A DNA stretch of 64,000 nt from CAIVPM01 sp964477265 (lineage in GTDB: Bacteria; Bacteroidota; Bacteroidia; Chitinophagales; Chitinophagaceae): the NCBI GenBank assembly GCA_964477265.1, contig CAYZDJ010000007.1, positions 1-64,000 on the forward strand. The letters run 5' to 3'. This document shows positions 26,934-34,797 of this stretch, piece by piece. Position 1 is the first letter of the stretch. The number at the start of each line of letters is the position of its first letter. The notes beneath the pieces are model-generated. The model did not search any database and was not told the DNA's origin. It worked only from the letters and a program-made list of their open reading frames with translations. The translations under genes and the position numbers were made by a program.

Positions 26934-27004
26934 AGGTCCCTACCAGATTCGAACTGGTGTAGAAGCTTTTGCAGAGCTTTGCCTAGCCACTCGGCTAAAG
27001 GACC
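26934..27004 (-). tRNA. tRNA-Cys (GCA)
   Basis: The minus strand folds as a full cloverleaf. The acceptor is GGTCCTT/AGGGACC (27004-26998 with 26941-26935), the anticodon stem AAGCT/AGCTT has loop CTGCAAA with anticodon GCA (26970-26972), and the T-arm is ACCAG/CTGGT with TTCGAAT. No CCA is encoded. The extended plus-strand ORF that overlaps it is a shadow. Confidence 0.95.
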
Positions 27005-27135
27005 TTTTAAGAGAGTGCAAACATAAAGGAAAACAGTTTTATTTTATGCACCCTTTTCAAATAATTTTTGCAACAAGTTTAATAATACAATGCTTTAAAT
27101 TCTCAACCACTATTTTCGCCACCCAACATTTTAAA

Positions 27136-28155
27136 GTGCCACAACCATTAGTAGCCATAGTTATTTTGAATTATAATGGAAGAAATTACCTGCAACAATT
27201 TCTTCCAAGTGTTTTGGCATCTACCTATCAAAACAAAAAAATAATAGTTGCTGATAATGCTTCAACTGATGATTCGTTAGATGTTTTGAAAAATAGTTTT
27301 CCAACAGTTGAGGTAATTGTTAATACACAAAATGATGGATTTGCAGGTGGCTATAACTGGGCTTTGAAAAATATAGAAGCCGACTATTTTATTTTGTTGA
27401 ATAGCGATGTTGAAGTAACGCCAAATTGGATAGAACCTATAATAGACCTAATGTGTAGCGATGTTACAATTGCTGCCTGCCAACCAAAACTGCTTGCCCA
27501 TAAGCAAAGAAGTATGTTTGAATATGCAGGTGCAAGTGGTGGCTTTATTGATTATTTGGGTTATCCTTTTAGCAGAGGTAGGGTGTTTGATGTGTTGGAA
27601 GAAGATAAACAGCAATACGATAATACAACAGAAATTTTTTGGGCTACAGGTGCTGCAATGTTTGTAAAAGCCAGTGTTTACAATGAGTGTAAAGGATTTG
27701 ATGAAACTTTTTTTGCACACATGGAAGAAATAGATTTGTGCTGGAGAATGCAATTGTTGGGTTATAAAATTTATGTGTGCCCACAAAGTGTGGTGTATCA
27801 TGTAGGAGCAGGTACTTTGCCTCGTGGTGGACGAAAAGTGTTTTTAAATTTTAGGAATAACTTATGGATGCTAAGTAAGAATTTGCCTTGGCAAGAAAAG
27901 ATTTGGAAACTGCCATTTCGCTTTTTACTTGATGCAATAAGTGCATGGAAAGGTTTGTTGCAAGGCGATTCAGCGTTTTTTAAAGCTATTGTTAAAGCAC
28001 ATTTTGAAGTAGTAAAAAGTTGGATTTTATTTAAAAGGAAATCATCTAAAAACAAGAAATCATTTACTATTTTAAGTGGTGTATATGATAAAAGTATAGT
28101 GTATAAGCATTTTATAAAAGGTGTAAAAACTTTTGCAGAAATAATAAAAAAATAA
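27136..28155 (+). CDS. Glycosyltransferase family 2
   Basis: This GT-A fold enzyme transfers sugar from a nucleotide-sugar to a glycan. I start it at GTG 27136, giving 339 residues and the standard opening PQPLVAIVILNYNGRNYLQQF. The frame stays open upstream through the antisense tRNA-Cys, and ATG 27046 is an alternative, but that segment has no family resemblance. NASTDDSLDVL, the metal-binding region LLNSDVEV (DxD-like), the ATGAAMFVKASVY segment and EEIDLCWRM are all typical of the rhamnosyltransferase-like WcaE/WbbL type. The C-terminal hydrophobic part (LPFRFLLDAISAWKGLLQG) may touch the membrane. The stop overlaps the obg start by one base (taATG), so the two genes are coupled. Confidence 0.88.
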   Translation: MPQPLVAIVILNYNGRNYLQQFLPSVLASTYQNKKIIVADNASTDDSLDVLKNSFPTVEVIVNTQNDGFAGGYNWALKNIEADYFILLNSDVEVTPNWIEPIIDLMCSDVTIAACQPKLLAHKQRSMFEYAGASGGFIDYLGYPFSRGRVFDVLEEDKQQYDNTTEIFWATGAAMFVKASVYNECKGFDETFFAHMEEIDLCWRMQLLGYKIYVCPQSVVYHVGAGTLPRGGRKVFLNFRNNLWMLSKNLPWQEKIWKLPFRFLLDAISAWKGLLQGDSAFFKAIVKAHFEVVKSWILFKRKSSKNKKSFTILSGVYDKSIVYKHFIKGVKTFAEIIKK

Positions 28156-29147
28156 TGGAAAAAAACTTTATTGATTATATAAGAATTTTTACTCGCAGTG
28201 GGCATGGTGGCAAAGGTTGCAAGCACTTTGCACGCACCAAATATAATGCACAGGCAGGGCCAGATGGTGGTGATGGAGGACGTGGTGGGCATATTATTTT
28301 AAAAGGCAATTCTCAACTATGGACATTGCTGCATTTGCGTTATTTTAAAAATGTTTTGGCAGAAAATGGTGATGCTGGATTTAAAAATAAAATGACAGGA
28401 AGGGATGGTAAGGATATTATTATTGAAGTGCCTTTAGGGACTATTGCAAGAGATGAGGAAACTGGTGAATTGCAAGTTGAAATTTTAGAAGATGGACAGG
28501 AAGTAATTTGGTTAAAAGGTGGGCGTGGTGGCTTGGGCAACAGCAACTTTGCAACAGCTACCAACCAGGTTCCTGAATACTCGCAACCAGGTGAACCAGG
28601 TGTTGAAGGATGGAAAACACTTGAGCTGAAAGTATTGGCAGACGTGGGTTTGGTAGGTTTTCCTAATGCTGGTAAATCAACATTGCTAAGTACAATAACT
28701 GCTGCAAAACCTAAAATTGCCGATTATGCATTTACTACATTAACGCCTCAACTAGGCATGGTTGAGTATAGAGATAATAAAAGTTTTTGCATTGCAGATT
28801 TACCAGGCATTATTGAAGGTGCAGCAGAAGGAAAAGGTTTAGGCCATAGGTTTTTAAGGCATATAGAACGTAATAGCGTGTTGCTTTTTGTAATACCAGC
28901 CGACAGTAAAAACCATAAGGAAGAGTTTAATATTTTGCATAAGGAGCTTGAAAATTATAATCCTGAAATGCTGCAAAAGGATTTTTTAATAGCAGTAAGC
29001 AAAAGCGATATGCTTGATGATGAATTAAAAGCTGCTATCAGTAAAGAATTGCCAGGCAATGTTCCCCATATTTTTATTTCATCAGTTATGAATAAGGGAT
29101 TGATAGAATTAAAGGATGCCTTGTGGGAAATGCTTAACAGAAAATAA
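28155..29147 (+). CDS. obgE: Obg family GTPase
   Basis: The protein has 330 residues and is the ribosome-associated GTPase Obg/CgtA, which acts in late 50S assembly and stringent control. The N-terminal glycine-rich Obg fold covers residues 1-158 (GHGGKGCKHFARTKYNAQAGP, GGDGGRGGHI, GRDGKD). The G domain follows with P-loop GFPNAGKSTLL (about 167), switch I FTTLTPQLG, G3 DLPGIIEGAAEGKGLGHRFL and G4 as SKSDML in place of NKxD. The C-terminal OCT domain is absent, as is usual in Bacteroidota. Translation is coupled to the glycosyltransferase gene. It converges with a minus-strand gene 5 bases past its stop. Confidence 0.97.
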   Translation: MEKNFIDYIRIFTRSGHGGKGCKHFARTKYNAQAGPDGGDGGRGGHIILKGNSQLWTLLHLRYFKNVLAENGDAGFKNKMTGRDGKDIIIEVPLGTIARDEETGELQVEILEDGQEVIWLKGGRGGLGNSNFATATNQVPEYSQPGEPGVEGWKTLELKVLADVGLVGFPNAGKSTLLSTITAAKPKIADYAFTTLTPQLGMVEYRDNKSFCIADLPGIIEGAAEGKGLGHRFLRHIERNSVLLFVIPADSKNHKEEFNILHKELENYNPEMLQKDFLIAVSKSDMLDDELKAAISKELPGNVPHIFISSVMNKGLIELKDALWEMLNRK

Positions 29148-29152
29148 TATAA

Positions 29153-29935
29153 CTAATTTGGAGAATATGAATAGCTTGTTACAGAGTTTGTCTTTCTAAC
29201 AAAACTTTTATACTTACAAGATTTCACCAATCCATTTACATAATATTCAAATTCATTAATATAATTGAGTTTTCGCTTTTTAGCACTATTACCAAAACAC
29301 CAATATTTACAAATTTTGATAACAACTTTTTCGTCATTAATCATTTTATAATTAAATATTTCTTCGTTGAATGGCAATTTTGTTTTGATATTGTTTAATA
29401 AAAATCTGTCGTTTTTAAGCTTCGCATTTAATCTGTATAATATCCGTTTTTTTTCTAAATATTTGTGATCAAATTCGATGAGGGTATAATAAAAATAAGG
29501 CTTTCTTTTTTGCTCTTGATAACATATTAAGGAATTGGTTTTTGGCCAATATGAAATAGTTTCATGAAATGTATCATTATCATAAATATGGAAAGTATCA
29601 AGTTTGATATAACTTTTTTCTATTTCTGATTTACTTTCTGAATAATTTTTAGTTTGCACTAAATTATATAACTCATCATCAGCAAATAAATCTATTACAT
29701 TTAATTTAAGTGTATCATTGAAATATTGAAAAACACTATCCTTTGTTGAGATATAAGTAGCACTATCTATATAATAATTATTCGTTTTTGTAGTCAAAAT
29801 TATTTTGCCAATAAATCCCTTTTTCAATACACTATATTGTTCCATGTTAGGCGGTAGCCCACAGTAAATTATTTGCTGAGCTATATTGCCTTTACTTGCA
29901 AGTAAAAACAACATAATTATAAAAAACTTTTTCAT
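29153..29935 (-). CDS. Hypothetical exported protein
   Basis: The protein has 260 residues with a Sec signal (MKKFFIIMLFLLASKGNIAQQ, cleavage near 20). I do not recognise a domain. The mature part is rich in Lys, Asn and Tyr, with YFNDTLKLNVIDLF, ICKYWCFGN and a C-terminal EFEYYVNGLVKSCKYKSF segment that resembles the NG-turn hairpins of antitoxin-like repeat proteins only faintly. It lies between obg (convergent) and fmt (45 bases upstream on the same strand), so it could be read through from fmt. It is likely real because of the signal peptide and intact length. Confidence 0.6.
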   Translation of the reverse strand: MKKFFIIMLFLLASKGNIAQQIIYCGLPPNMEQYSVLKKGFIGKIILTTKTNNYYIDSATYISTKDSVFQYFNDTLKLNVIDLFADDELYNLVQTKNYSESKSEIEKSYIKLDTFHIYDNDTFHETISYWPKTNSLICYQEQKRKPYFYYTLIEFDHKYLEKKRILYRLNAKLKNDRFLLNNIKTKLPFNEEIFNYKMINDEKVVIKICKYWCFGNSAKKRKLNYINEFEYYVNGLVKSCKYKSFVRKTNSVTSYSYSPN

Positions 29936-29979
29936 AATTAATATTATTCAAAAACTGATTGGAAATACTTTCTATGAAT

Positions 29980-30924
29980 TTACAAATCCCTATAGCCTCT
30001 TAAAAAATCTTCAACAAGCATTCTTCTTTTGCCTTCAAGCTGCATATCATTTATACATATATAGCCATTGGTGCAAGCAAATTTTAAATAGCTTTTGCCA
30101 TCAGTAATGTGGTTGCCAATAGCAATTTTAGTTGCAGTAATTTCTTTAGTACAAGAAAATATTTTCAGCTTTTTGTTTTGCAAAAAAGTAAATGCTGTTG
30201 GATAAGGCGATAAACCCCTTACCAAATTATATACCTCATCAACAGTTTTATTAAAATCTACCTGGCAGGTTTCTGTAAAAATTTTAGGTGCATGATGTAA
30301 AACGGTTTCTTGTTTCTCGTTACTTGTTTCATCTTGCTGAATTTCTTCAATAGCTTTATTGGCAAGGCTTTCAACTGTTTTTAATAAAAGGTTAGCACCA
30401 ACTTCTTTCATTATATCATGCAGTTCGCCAGCATTCATTGTTTCAGTAATTTCAATTTTATCTTGCAATAAAATATTGCCTGTATCAATCTCATGTTTAA
30501 GTTTAAATGTAGTAACGCCTGTAAATTTTTCTCCATTAATAACAGCCCAGTTTATTGGTGCTGCACCACGATATTGTGGTAGCAAACTACCATGAACATT
30601 AATAGTTCCAAGTGGTGGCATATTCCAAACAATTTCTGGCAACATCCTAAACGCAACTACAATTTGCAGGTCTGCATTCAGTGCTTTTAATTCATTTATA
30701 AATTCAGGATTTTTTAGCTTTTCGGGCTGCAATACTTTTAAATTATTTTCAACAGCATATTTTTTCACAGCACTTTGCTGTAGCGTCATTCCTCGTCCAG
30801 CAGGTTTATCAGGTGCAGTAATTACAGCTACAATATTGCAATTTGCCTCAACCAGCTTTTGCAATGAAGCCACAGCAAAATCAGGCGTTCCAAGAAAAAT
30901 TATTCGTAAACTTTTATAATCCAT
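29980..30924 (-). CDS. fmt: Methionyl-tRNA formyltransferase
   Basis: Fmt formylates Met-tRNAfMet with 10-formyl-THF for translation initiation. I choose ATG at 30924 (314 residues, MDYKSLRIIFLGTPDFA). The longer frame would need a TTG that lies upstream of the promoter box at 30930-30937. Landmarks are the N-terminal FLGTPDFA, VITAPDKPAGRG, and the catalytic/THF segment HGSLLPQYRGAAPINWAVINGE, followed by GVTTFKLKHEIDTGNIL with the Asp. The C-terminal OB-like domain starts at about 205 after a linker (IEEIQQDETSNEKQETVLHH) that is built from a tandem repeat. The def gene is not adjacent. Confidence 0.96.
   Translation of the reverse strand: MDYKSLRIIFLGTPDFAVASLQKLVEANCNIVAVITAPDKPAGRGMTLQQSAVKKYAVENNLKVLQPEKLKNPEFINELKALNADLQIVVAFRMLPEIVWNMPPLGTINVHGSLLPQYRGAAPINWAVINGEKFTGVTTFKLKHEIDTGNILLQDKIEITETMNAGELHDIMKEVGANLLLKTVESLANKAIEEIQQDETSNEKQETVLHHAPKIFTETCQVDFNKTVDEVYNLVRGLSPYPTAFTFLQNKKLKIFSCTKEITATKIAIGNHITDGKSYLKFACTNGYICINDMQLEGKRRMLVEDFLRGYRDL
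30304..30331 (-). repeat. Tandem word repeat translated in the fmt linker
   Basis: The plus strand reads as the successive near-copies GTTTCTT, GTTTCTC, GTTACTT and GTTTCAT. On the coding strand this encodes DETSNEKQET between the catalytic and C-terminal domains of Fmt. Its position in a linker suggests it is tolerated rather than functional. Confidence 0.7.
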
Positions 30925-30929
30925 GTTAG

Positions 30930-30937
30930 CAAATGTA
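30930..30937 (-). promoter_or_regulatory. TAnnTTTG box 5 bases before fmt ATG
   Basis: On the minus strand TACATTTG is followed by CTAAC and then ATG. It decides the fmt start and predicts a leaderless or nearly leaderless mRNA. Confidence 0.55.
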
Positions 30938-30960
30938 TGTGGCAAAAATTATCTGTTTCT

Positions 30961-31048
30961 TTTTACCACAGAGTTAACAGAGATTTTCACAAAGCAAGCA
31001 GGGATTACACTATAACTCTGTGTAATACTCATTTACTCTATGGTAAAA
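30961..31048. repeat. Imperfect inverted repeat with ACAGAG words
   Basis: TTTTACCACAGAGT (30961-30974) and ACTCTATGGTAAAA (31035-31048) pair with one mismatch. Inside are ACAGAG/TAACAGAG words and AACTCTGTG at about 31014-31022. It occupies the divergent gap between fmt and the lipocalin-like gene. Confidence 0.7.
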
Positions 31049-31153
31049 TAAAAATGTATTTTAACATTTCCTTAAGGTTACATTATTTCATCAATAGTAT
31101 CAATATATGAAAGCTTTCACCAAAACATTTTTCACAAAATAAATTTTAAAAAA

Positions 31154-31567
31154 ATGAAAACTAAAATTGTTTTAGCTACTGTAATTGTAGCAGTAATTGG
31201 TGCAGGCATTTATTTCTATATTAAACAATCTAAATTAATTGAACCACCAATTCCTAAGTTTGATACAAGGCTTGTAGGAAGCTGGAAGATAGATACAGCC
31301 TATAATACAAGCGATTCTAGTAAGTTATCAGTTGCAATTTCTTACTTGTTTAAAGACTCAACAACTATACAATTTAATGCTGATAGCACAGTGCAAATTG
31401 TATCATTGAAAGAAACTGAAACGCAAAAATATCATTTGAGAAGAGACACATTATTTGTACAAAAAGATTCTACTTATGATGTTTCAACAGTGAAATTTAT
31501 TAATGATAGTAGTGTTGCCATTACTGCAAACGATAGTACAGTTGTAGTGTATAAAAAGATAAAGTAA
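31154..31567 (+). CDS. Membrane-anchored lipocalin-like hypothetical protein
   Basis: The protein has 137 residues. MKTKIVLATVIVAVIGAGIYFYIKQ is an uncleaved signal anchor or a single span. The periplasmic part opens with DTRLVGSWKIDTAY and alternates short polar strands, each closing in a turn (FKDSTTIQFNADSTVQIVS, YDVSTVKFINDSSVAITAN). This is the layout of small lipocalin-like proteins in Bacteroidota. Ligand and role are unknown. It is monocistronic, with a terminator directly after the stop. Confidence 0.65.
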   Translation: MKTKIVLATVIVAVIGAGIYFYIKQSKLIEPPIPKFDTRLVGSWKIDTAYNTSDSSKLSVAISYLFKDSTTIQFNADSTVQIVSLKETETQKYHLRRDTLFVQKDSTYDVSTVKFINDSSVAITANDSTVVVYKKIK

Positions 31568-31585
31568 GTTAAGCAAGTGTAATTT

Positions 31586-31617
31586 AAAATAGTCGCCAAT
31601 GTTGGCGACTATTTTTA
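31586..31617 (+). terminator. Intrinsic terminator after the lipocalin-like gene
   Basis: AAAATAGTCGCCA and TGGCGACTATTTTT form the stem, with a very short loop (ATGT) and a T-tail. Confidence 0.88.
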
Positions 31618-31743
31618 GTGAATAATATATTAGACTCAATTTGTATTGATGATTTGTATATTAGCTAATGACTTATTTACCTTAAAAGAGATTTCAATTT
31701 TATACTGATGTTTAACTTTATTTGCAAGTAATAAATTAATAAC

Positions 31744-32241
31744 ATGCAACCTGTTAACCTTCGTTCATTTGCACAAAAAGTTGGTAGAAATAAAACAGCC
31801 TTTAAAAAATATTTAGGCAAGATTGAGAAAAAAGCCCCCAAAAAATTATACAATACTTTAGTTGAAATTGATAAAGAAGTTTGGCAGGAAATTGATTGTT
31901 TAAGTTGTGCTAATTGTTGTAAAAAAATGACACCGACCTTTACAGCTAAAGATATTACACGTATAGCTAAACACCTTGATATGACTACAACAGAGTTTAA
32001 AGATAAGTGGTTATACTATGATGAAAAAGATGGTGATTGGATGAATACAAAACAACCTTGCCAGTTTTTAAATATGCAAACCAACATGTGTAGCATTTAT
32101 GAAGTGAGACCAGCAGATTGTTCAGGCTTTCCTCACTTTACAAAAAAAACACCAACCCAATATATACATGTTCATCAGCAAAATATTCAATACTGCCCAG
32201 CTACATATAGAATGGTTGAAAAGCTAATGGAAAAACTGTAG
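31744..32241 (+). CDS. YkgJ family cysteine-cluster protein
   Basis: The protein has 165 residues with the Fe/Zn-chelating YkgJ domain (UPF0153). The cluster is CLSCANCCKKM (about 56-66), with CQFLN and MCSIYEVRPADCSGFPHFT later. That is the full set of about seven conserved cysteines plus the PxxC loop. The family is assigned metal binding, but the biochemical role is not established. The Cys-rich core sits behind a basic N-terminus (KKAPKKLYNT). It stands between a terminator and the pbp1A gene, which is convergent and ends 11 bases away. Confidence 0.88.
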   Translation: MQPVNLRSFAQKVGRNKTAFKKYLGKIEKKAPKKLYNTLVEIDKEVWQEIDCLSCANCCKKMTPTFTAKDITRIAKHLDMTTTEFKDKWLYYDEKDGDWMNTKQPCQFLNMQTNMCSIYEVRPADCSGFPHFTKKTPTQYIHVHQQNIQYCPATYRMVEKLMEKL

Positions 32242-32252
32242 CATAGCTTGTG

Positions 32253-34709
32253 TTAGGCTTTTGGCATTTGAGCTTTAGGCTTAACTGCAGGTTTCTTTGG
32301 CGGTGTTGTTATATCAGTTGCTTGCTTTTTTTCTTCCTTAGGTTTTGGTGCAGGTTCATCATTACCATAACCACCATTATCGTCATTACTTTTTTTACTT
32401 TCAACAGGTATGGTACTTTCTGCACCAATATTTTCTTCAGGTTTAACATTAGGCGTATTATCCATATACTGCTCTACATTACCACCATTATCTTCAATTA
32501 AGTCACTTGCACTAAATGATGTGCGATTAATTGCATCGAAATTAATTATGTCACTTGTGTTAACATCAGGTTTTACAAAAGTGGTGGTTGGGTCAATGCC
32601 AATAATGTTTGGGTCGTGACTTACCTTTTCATAAAAATAAGCCCATATAGGCATTGCAGCCCTTGCACCTTGCCCATCATAACTGTTTTTTGAAATATGT
32701 ATAAACTGATCGTCACAACCCACCCAGGCACCTGCAAGCAATTGTGGTGTATAGCCCATAAACCATGCATCAGTATTTTCATTTGTAGTTCCTGTTTTTC
32801 CAGCAACGTCACCACTAATGTTATAGCTCAATTTCAAATTTCGTGCAGTACCAATTTCAACAACTCCCTTCATCATGTTAATGATATGATAACTTGTTAA
32901 ATCACTGATAATCTCCCTACGCATCGGACTAAAATTTTCTAATGTATTTCCATTCCTATCCTCAATACGCATGATAAAGATTGGCTTTACATTAAAGCCT
33001 CTTCCTGGCAACATACTATATGCCTGCATCATTTCATATAAAGAAATTTCACAAGCACCTAAAGCAATAGATGGATTGGGGTCAATCTTGGTTTGCAAGC
33101 CACATTTTTTATTTAAAAAATCTACAAACATTTTAGCAGACTCATTGCCGGTGTTGTCTAATTGCTTTAAAATATATGCAGTAGCACAGTTTTTAGATTT
33201 AGCAAGAGCATCAGCCATCGTCATACTTCCTCCTGTGCAGCTTTTACTTGTAGCTGGCACATCGCCATATTTACCAAAATGTTGTTGCACATCTTGCACA
33301 ATGCTATTTGGCGTTAAACCACTTTGCTCAATGGCAAGGCTGTATAGCAAAGGTTTCATGGTACTGCCTACTTGCCTTTTAGTGTTAATATTTACGTGGT
33401 CATACTTAAAGTTTTTAAAATCAATTCCACCAACCCAAGCCCTTACCTGGCCAGTAATTGGATCCATAGCCATAAAAGCAGCCTGCATCATTTGCTTACA
33501 ATACATTACAGAATCATAAGGTGTCATCACAGTATCTTTTTCACGTTTGCTATTCCAGGCAAAAATTTTCATTGGTGTTTTCTTATTGAAAGTTTTGCGT
33601 GTTTCACTATCGCTTAAACCATCTTTCTTGCTATTGGCCCAGCGTTCACTATGCTTAATAGCTGCCTCTATTACGTTTTCATAACCCTGCCATACACTCT
33701 TGTCCTTAATATTTTGCTGCTGATTTAAAATCTTTTGCATATAACTCATATGCTTTGCCACAGCTTCTTCAGCATACAACTGCATTTTAGGGTTAATGGT
33801 TGTATAAATCTTTAATCCATCTTTATACAAATTATATTTATCACCATTAACTTTTTTATGTTCATCACACCATTTCTTCAGCTCCTCTCCCATTACAGCC
33901 CTGAAGTATGGCCCCAAACCATTGGTTTCATCAAGTTTTTTATAATGACTCAAGTCAACTGGTAAAGCCTTTAATGTATCAGCTTTTTCAGTTGTTATAT
34001 AACCATTTTTCTTCATCTGGTCAAGCACCAGGTTTCTACGTTCCAAAGCATTTTTAGGAAATTTCTTTGGGTTATATAAATAAGGTGCATTCACCATGCC
34101 CACAAGCATTGCAGCTTCTTCAATATTTATTCTATCTGGTTCTTTATTAAAAAAAGTTTTAGCTGCATTCCTTATTCCAAAAACGTGTTCGCTATATTCA
34201 ACGCTGTTTAAATACAATGCTATAATTTCATCTTTGGTAAAATTCTTTTCAAGCTTTACAGCTATTATGGCTTCTTTAAATTTTTGAATACCACGTTTTA
34301 AAAAGTTCCTTGTACTCCAGTTTTCTGTAAATAAATTCTTTGCAGTCTGCATAGTAATGGTACTTGCACCACCATCTCTACCCAAGCCACGCACAGCACG
34401 ACCAATGGCACGCAAGTCAATGCCACTATGGTTTTTAAAACGTTCATCCTCGGTTGCAATTAATGCATTTACAATATTTGGGTTAATATCTTTAAAATCT
34501 ACATTTATCCTATCCTCTAAATAATATTTACCCATTAAGCTACCATCCTGTGCATATACTTGTGATGAAAGTGATGCAGAAGGATTTTGTATATCATCAA
34601 TTGAAGGCATTGCTCCAAAAACACCCCAATTGCACAAAAACAGAAAGAGAATAAAGGAAGCAAATCCTCCTAAAAAAATACGCCAGAAAATTTTAACCGC
34701 TCGAGACAT
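32253..34709 (-). CDS. mrcA: Penicillin-binding protein 1A (class A, bifunctional)
   Basis: The protein has 818 residues and makes peptidoglycan through a glycosyltransferase and a transpeptidase domain. An N-terminal membrane anchor lies at about 10-30 (IFLGGFASFILFLFLC). GT51 follows with catalytic EDERFKNHSG (about 88-97), ASTITMQTAKN and LEKNFTKDEI. The transpeptidase has the acyl-enzyme serine in GSTMKPLLYS (about 450), SKNCATAY (SxN) and AGKTGTT (KTG, about 636). The tail after about 720 is Pro/Lys/Asn-rich and of low complexity (NGGYGNDEPAPKPKEEKK), so it is probably disordered. A 14-bp inverted repeat lies in the gap upstream of its start, between it and sprE. Confidence 0.95.
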   Translation of the reverse strand: MSRAVKIFWRIFLGGFASFILFLFLCNWGVFGAMPSIDDIQNPSASLSSQVYAQDGSLMGKYYLEDRINVDFKDINPNIVNALIATEDERFKNHSGIDLRAIGRAVRGLGRDGGASTITMQTAKNLFTENWSTRNFLKRGIQKFKEAIIAVKLEKNFTKDEIIALYLNSVEYSEHVFGIRNAAKTFFNKEPDRINIEEAAMLVGMVNAPYLYNPKKFPKNALERRNLVLDQMKKNGYITTEKADTLKALPVDLSHYKKLDETNGLGPYFRAVMGEELKKWCDEHKKVNGDKYNLYKDGLKIYTTINPKMQLYAEEAVAKHMSYMQKILNQQQNIKDKSVWQGYENVIEAAIKHSERWANSKKDGLSDSETRKTFNKKTPMKIFAWNSKREKDTVMTPYDSVMYCKQMMQAAFMAMDPITGQVRAWVGGIDFKNFKYDHVNINTKRQVGSTMKPLLYSLAIEQSGLTPNSIVQDVQQHFGKYGDVPATSKSCTGGSMTMADALAKSKNCATAYILKQLDNTGNESAKMFVDFLNKKCGLQTKIDPNPSIALGACEISLYEMMQAYSMLPGRGFNVKPIFIMRIEDRNGNTLENFSPMRREIISDLTSYHIINMMKGVVEIGTARNLKLSYNISGDVAGKTGTTNENTDAWFMGYTPQLLAGAWVGCDDQFIHISKNSYDGQGARAAMPIWAYFYEKVSHDPNIIGIDPTTTFVKPDVNTSDIINFDAINRTSFSASDLIEDNGGNVEQYMDNTPNVKPEENIGAESTIPVESKKSNDDNGGYGNDEPAPKPKEEKKQATDITTPPKKPAVKPKAQMPKA

Positions 34710-34718
34710 TTTTTATTT

Positions 34719-34797
34719 AATTATGAGTTATAAATTAAGAATTATGAGAGTAAAATCAGTAAAACTATAACTCATAATTTTCAATTTCAATTCTTAA
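34719..34797. repeat. Nested perfect inverted repeats (pbp1A-sprE gap)
   Basis: AATTATGAGTTATA (34719-34732) pairs perfectly with TATAACTCATAATT (34766-34779). TTAAGAATT (34735-34743) also pairs with AATTCTTAA (34789-34797), so the two pairs interleave. The words GTTATGAG/CTCATAAC recur in the exbD-exbB gap at 47028-47089. Confidence 0.85.

Noticed and set aside
26917..27135. N-terminal extension of the glycosyltransferase frame
   Set aside because: It reads through antisense tRNA-Cys and the terminator stem. No family resemblance appears until PQPLVAIVILNYNG, so the start was moved to GTG 27136.
27448..28292. Minus-strand ORFs of 117 and 164 codons over the glycosyltransferase and obg
   Set aside because: These are shadows of strong coding sequence with Lys/His/Phe-rich antisense composition.
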